In this document: positions 22,098 to 22,455 of the stretch, piece by piece
How positions within the stretch are numbered: position 1 is the stretch's first letter
How the letters are laid out: each line of letters begins with the position of its first letter
Origin: an uncultured Verrucomicrobia subdivision 3 bacterium
GTDB taxonomy: Bacteria > Verrucomicrobiota > Verrucomicrobiia > Limisphaerales > UBA11358
NCBI GenBank assembly: GCA_903861445.1
Contig: CAIOUK010000288.1
Location: 1 to 22,455 of the forward strand
DNA: 22,455 nucleotides
Direction: 5' to 3'
Position numbers and translations under genes: made by a program
The notes under the pieces: generated by a model
What the model was told of the DNA's origin: nothing
Seen by the model: the letters and a program-made list of their open reading frames with translations, nothing else
Databases searched by the model: none

Positions 22098-22129
22098 AAA
22101 AAGGGACCGCACCGTATAGATGCAGTCCC
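22098..22129 (-). terminator. Intrinsic terminator between 22150-22455 and the YubB-like gene
   Basis: GGGACCGCA (22103-22111) pairs with TGCAGTCCC (22121-22129) with one G-U wobble in the minus-strand RNA, extended inward by two pairs to a five-base loop. A run of five T follows on the minus strand (22102-22098), then ATTTT. This is the best terminator-like structure of the cluster, yet the SD of the YubB-like gene begins within about ten bases. Confidence 0.7.
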
Positions 22130-22149
22130 CTTCGAGTTGTGGTTTAGGT

Positions 22150-22455
22150 TTATTTCTGAACGGTGAGGCGGTCTTGATGCACAAAGCCTTTGAGTTCGGC
22201 TTTGGTCAGCTTCCGGCCCAGCACGTTGTCTTCGATGTGGGTGGTCAAATCCTCCCACTTGATACCGTATTGCTTGTTGTGCTGCCGGTGCAATGTTTCT
22301 AAGACTTCGATGGCTTCACGGTTGGTCAGAGCTACTTCACGTTCATTAGCGGCTCTGTGCACGTCTTCCACTTCCCAGACCAAGGCCATTCTCGTGTGCC
22401 AGTAGCGTTTGAGAATAGCCTCGGCCTTGGCTCTGTCTTTGAGCACGGGTTTGAG
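22150..22455 (-). CDS. Uncharacterised protein, 5' end beyond the window
   Basis: The frame is open to the right-hand edge, so only the C-terminal 101 residues are visible; an internal GTG at 22446 is not needed. The sequence is highly helical and charged (KDRAKAEAILKRYW, VHRAANEREVALTNREAIEV, LETLHRQHNKQYGIKW) and ends in a Lys-rich segment (GRKLTKAELKGFVHQDRLTV). No domain is recognised; the helical content and charge would fit a DNA-binding or structural plasmid protein, but nothing proves it. A strong terminator-like hairpin follows the stop. Confidence 0.55.
   Translation of the reverse strand, partial: LKPVLKDRAKAEAILKRYWHTRMALVWEVEDVHRAANEREVALTNREAIEVLETLHRQHNKQYGIKWEDLTTHIEDNVLGRKLTKAELKGFVHQDRLTVQK

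Noticed and set aside
1..22455. CRISPR arrays, tRNA or rRNA genes, insertion sequences, att-like direct repeats
   Set aside because: No regularly spaced repeats, no RNA-gene signatures, no transposase or integrase motifs, and no convincing long direct repeats were found by eye.

Overview
The window looks like an accessory region of a Gram-negative-type bacterium, probably part of a plasmid, integrative element or large defence island. The support is a lipoprotein with a lipobox, Shine-Dalgarno-led genes, and many plasmid/phage-type families (DUF932, short RadC, YubB-like/DUF1281, a second sliding clamp, a WGR-DNA ligase). I cannot fix the phylum; a Verrucomicrobiota/PVC-type host is only an impression. 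No rRNA, tRNA, transposase, integrase or CRISPR array was seen. Coding density is very high and no intergenic gap exceeds about 100 bases. I could not call any promoter with confidence.

Region 1 (1-2351, plus strand) is a small DNA-damage-flavoured segment. It holds the C-terminal end of a Y-family translesion polymerase with a clamp-binding-like tail, a lipoprotein, an uncharacterised Trp-rich protein, and an SRAP (YedK/HMCES) abasic-site crosslinking protein.

Region 2 (2397-14188, plus strand) is a tightly packed six-gene defence operon that I read as a class-2-like DISARM variant. The order is a C5-cytosine methyltransferase (DrmMII-like) with an unusual C-terminal extension, a DrmE-like protein, a NERD nuclease-SF1 helicase fusion, DrmA (SF2 helicase), DrmB (DUF1998) and a Vsr mismatch endonuclease. 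The PLD nuclease DrmC of standard DISARM is absent, and the NERD-helicase stands inside the operon instead. The inferred division of labour is that the methyltransferase marks self DNA, Vsr repairs T:G mismatches left by deaminated 5mC, DrmA/DrmB/DrmE form the restriction core, and the NERD-helicase may supply nuclease activity.

Region 3 (14228-22455, minus strand) is a convergent plasmid-like gene cluster separated from region 2 by a symmetric hairpin terminator. Read from right to left it holds a truncated unknown gene, a YubB-like protein, short RadC, a Cys/His-rich protein, a WGR-domain ATP-dependent DNA ligase, a DnaN-like sliding clamp with a proline-rich tail, a 51-residue membrane protein, several small unknowns, a DUF932 protein, and a two-gene translationally coupled pair. 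Most genes carry a GAAAGGA-type ribosome binding site, and many are preceded by a hairpin, often with a T-run, directly upstream of that site.

The two regions are linked by homology. The C-terminal domain of the region 2 methyltransferase is clearly related to the small stand-alone protein at 14228-14578. That domain also has its own in-frame ATG with a good ribosome binding site inside the methyltransferase gene. This fusion/stand-alone pair, the NERD-for-DrmC exchange and the built-in Vsr are the most novel-looking points.
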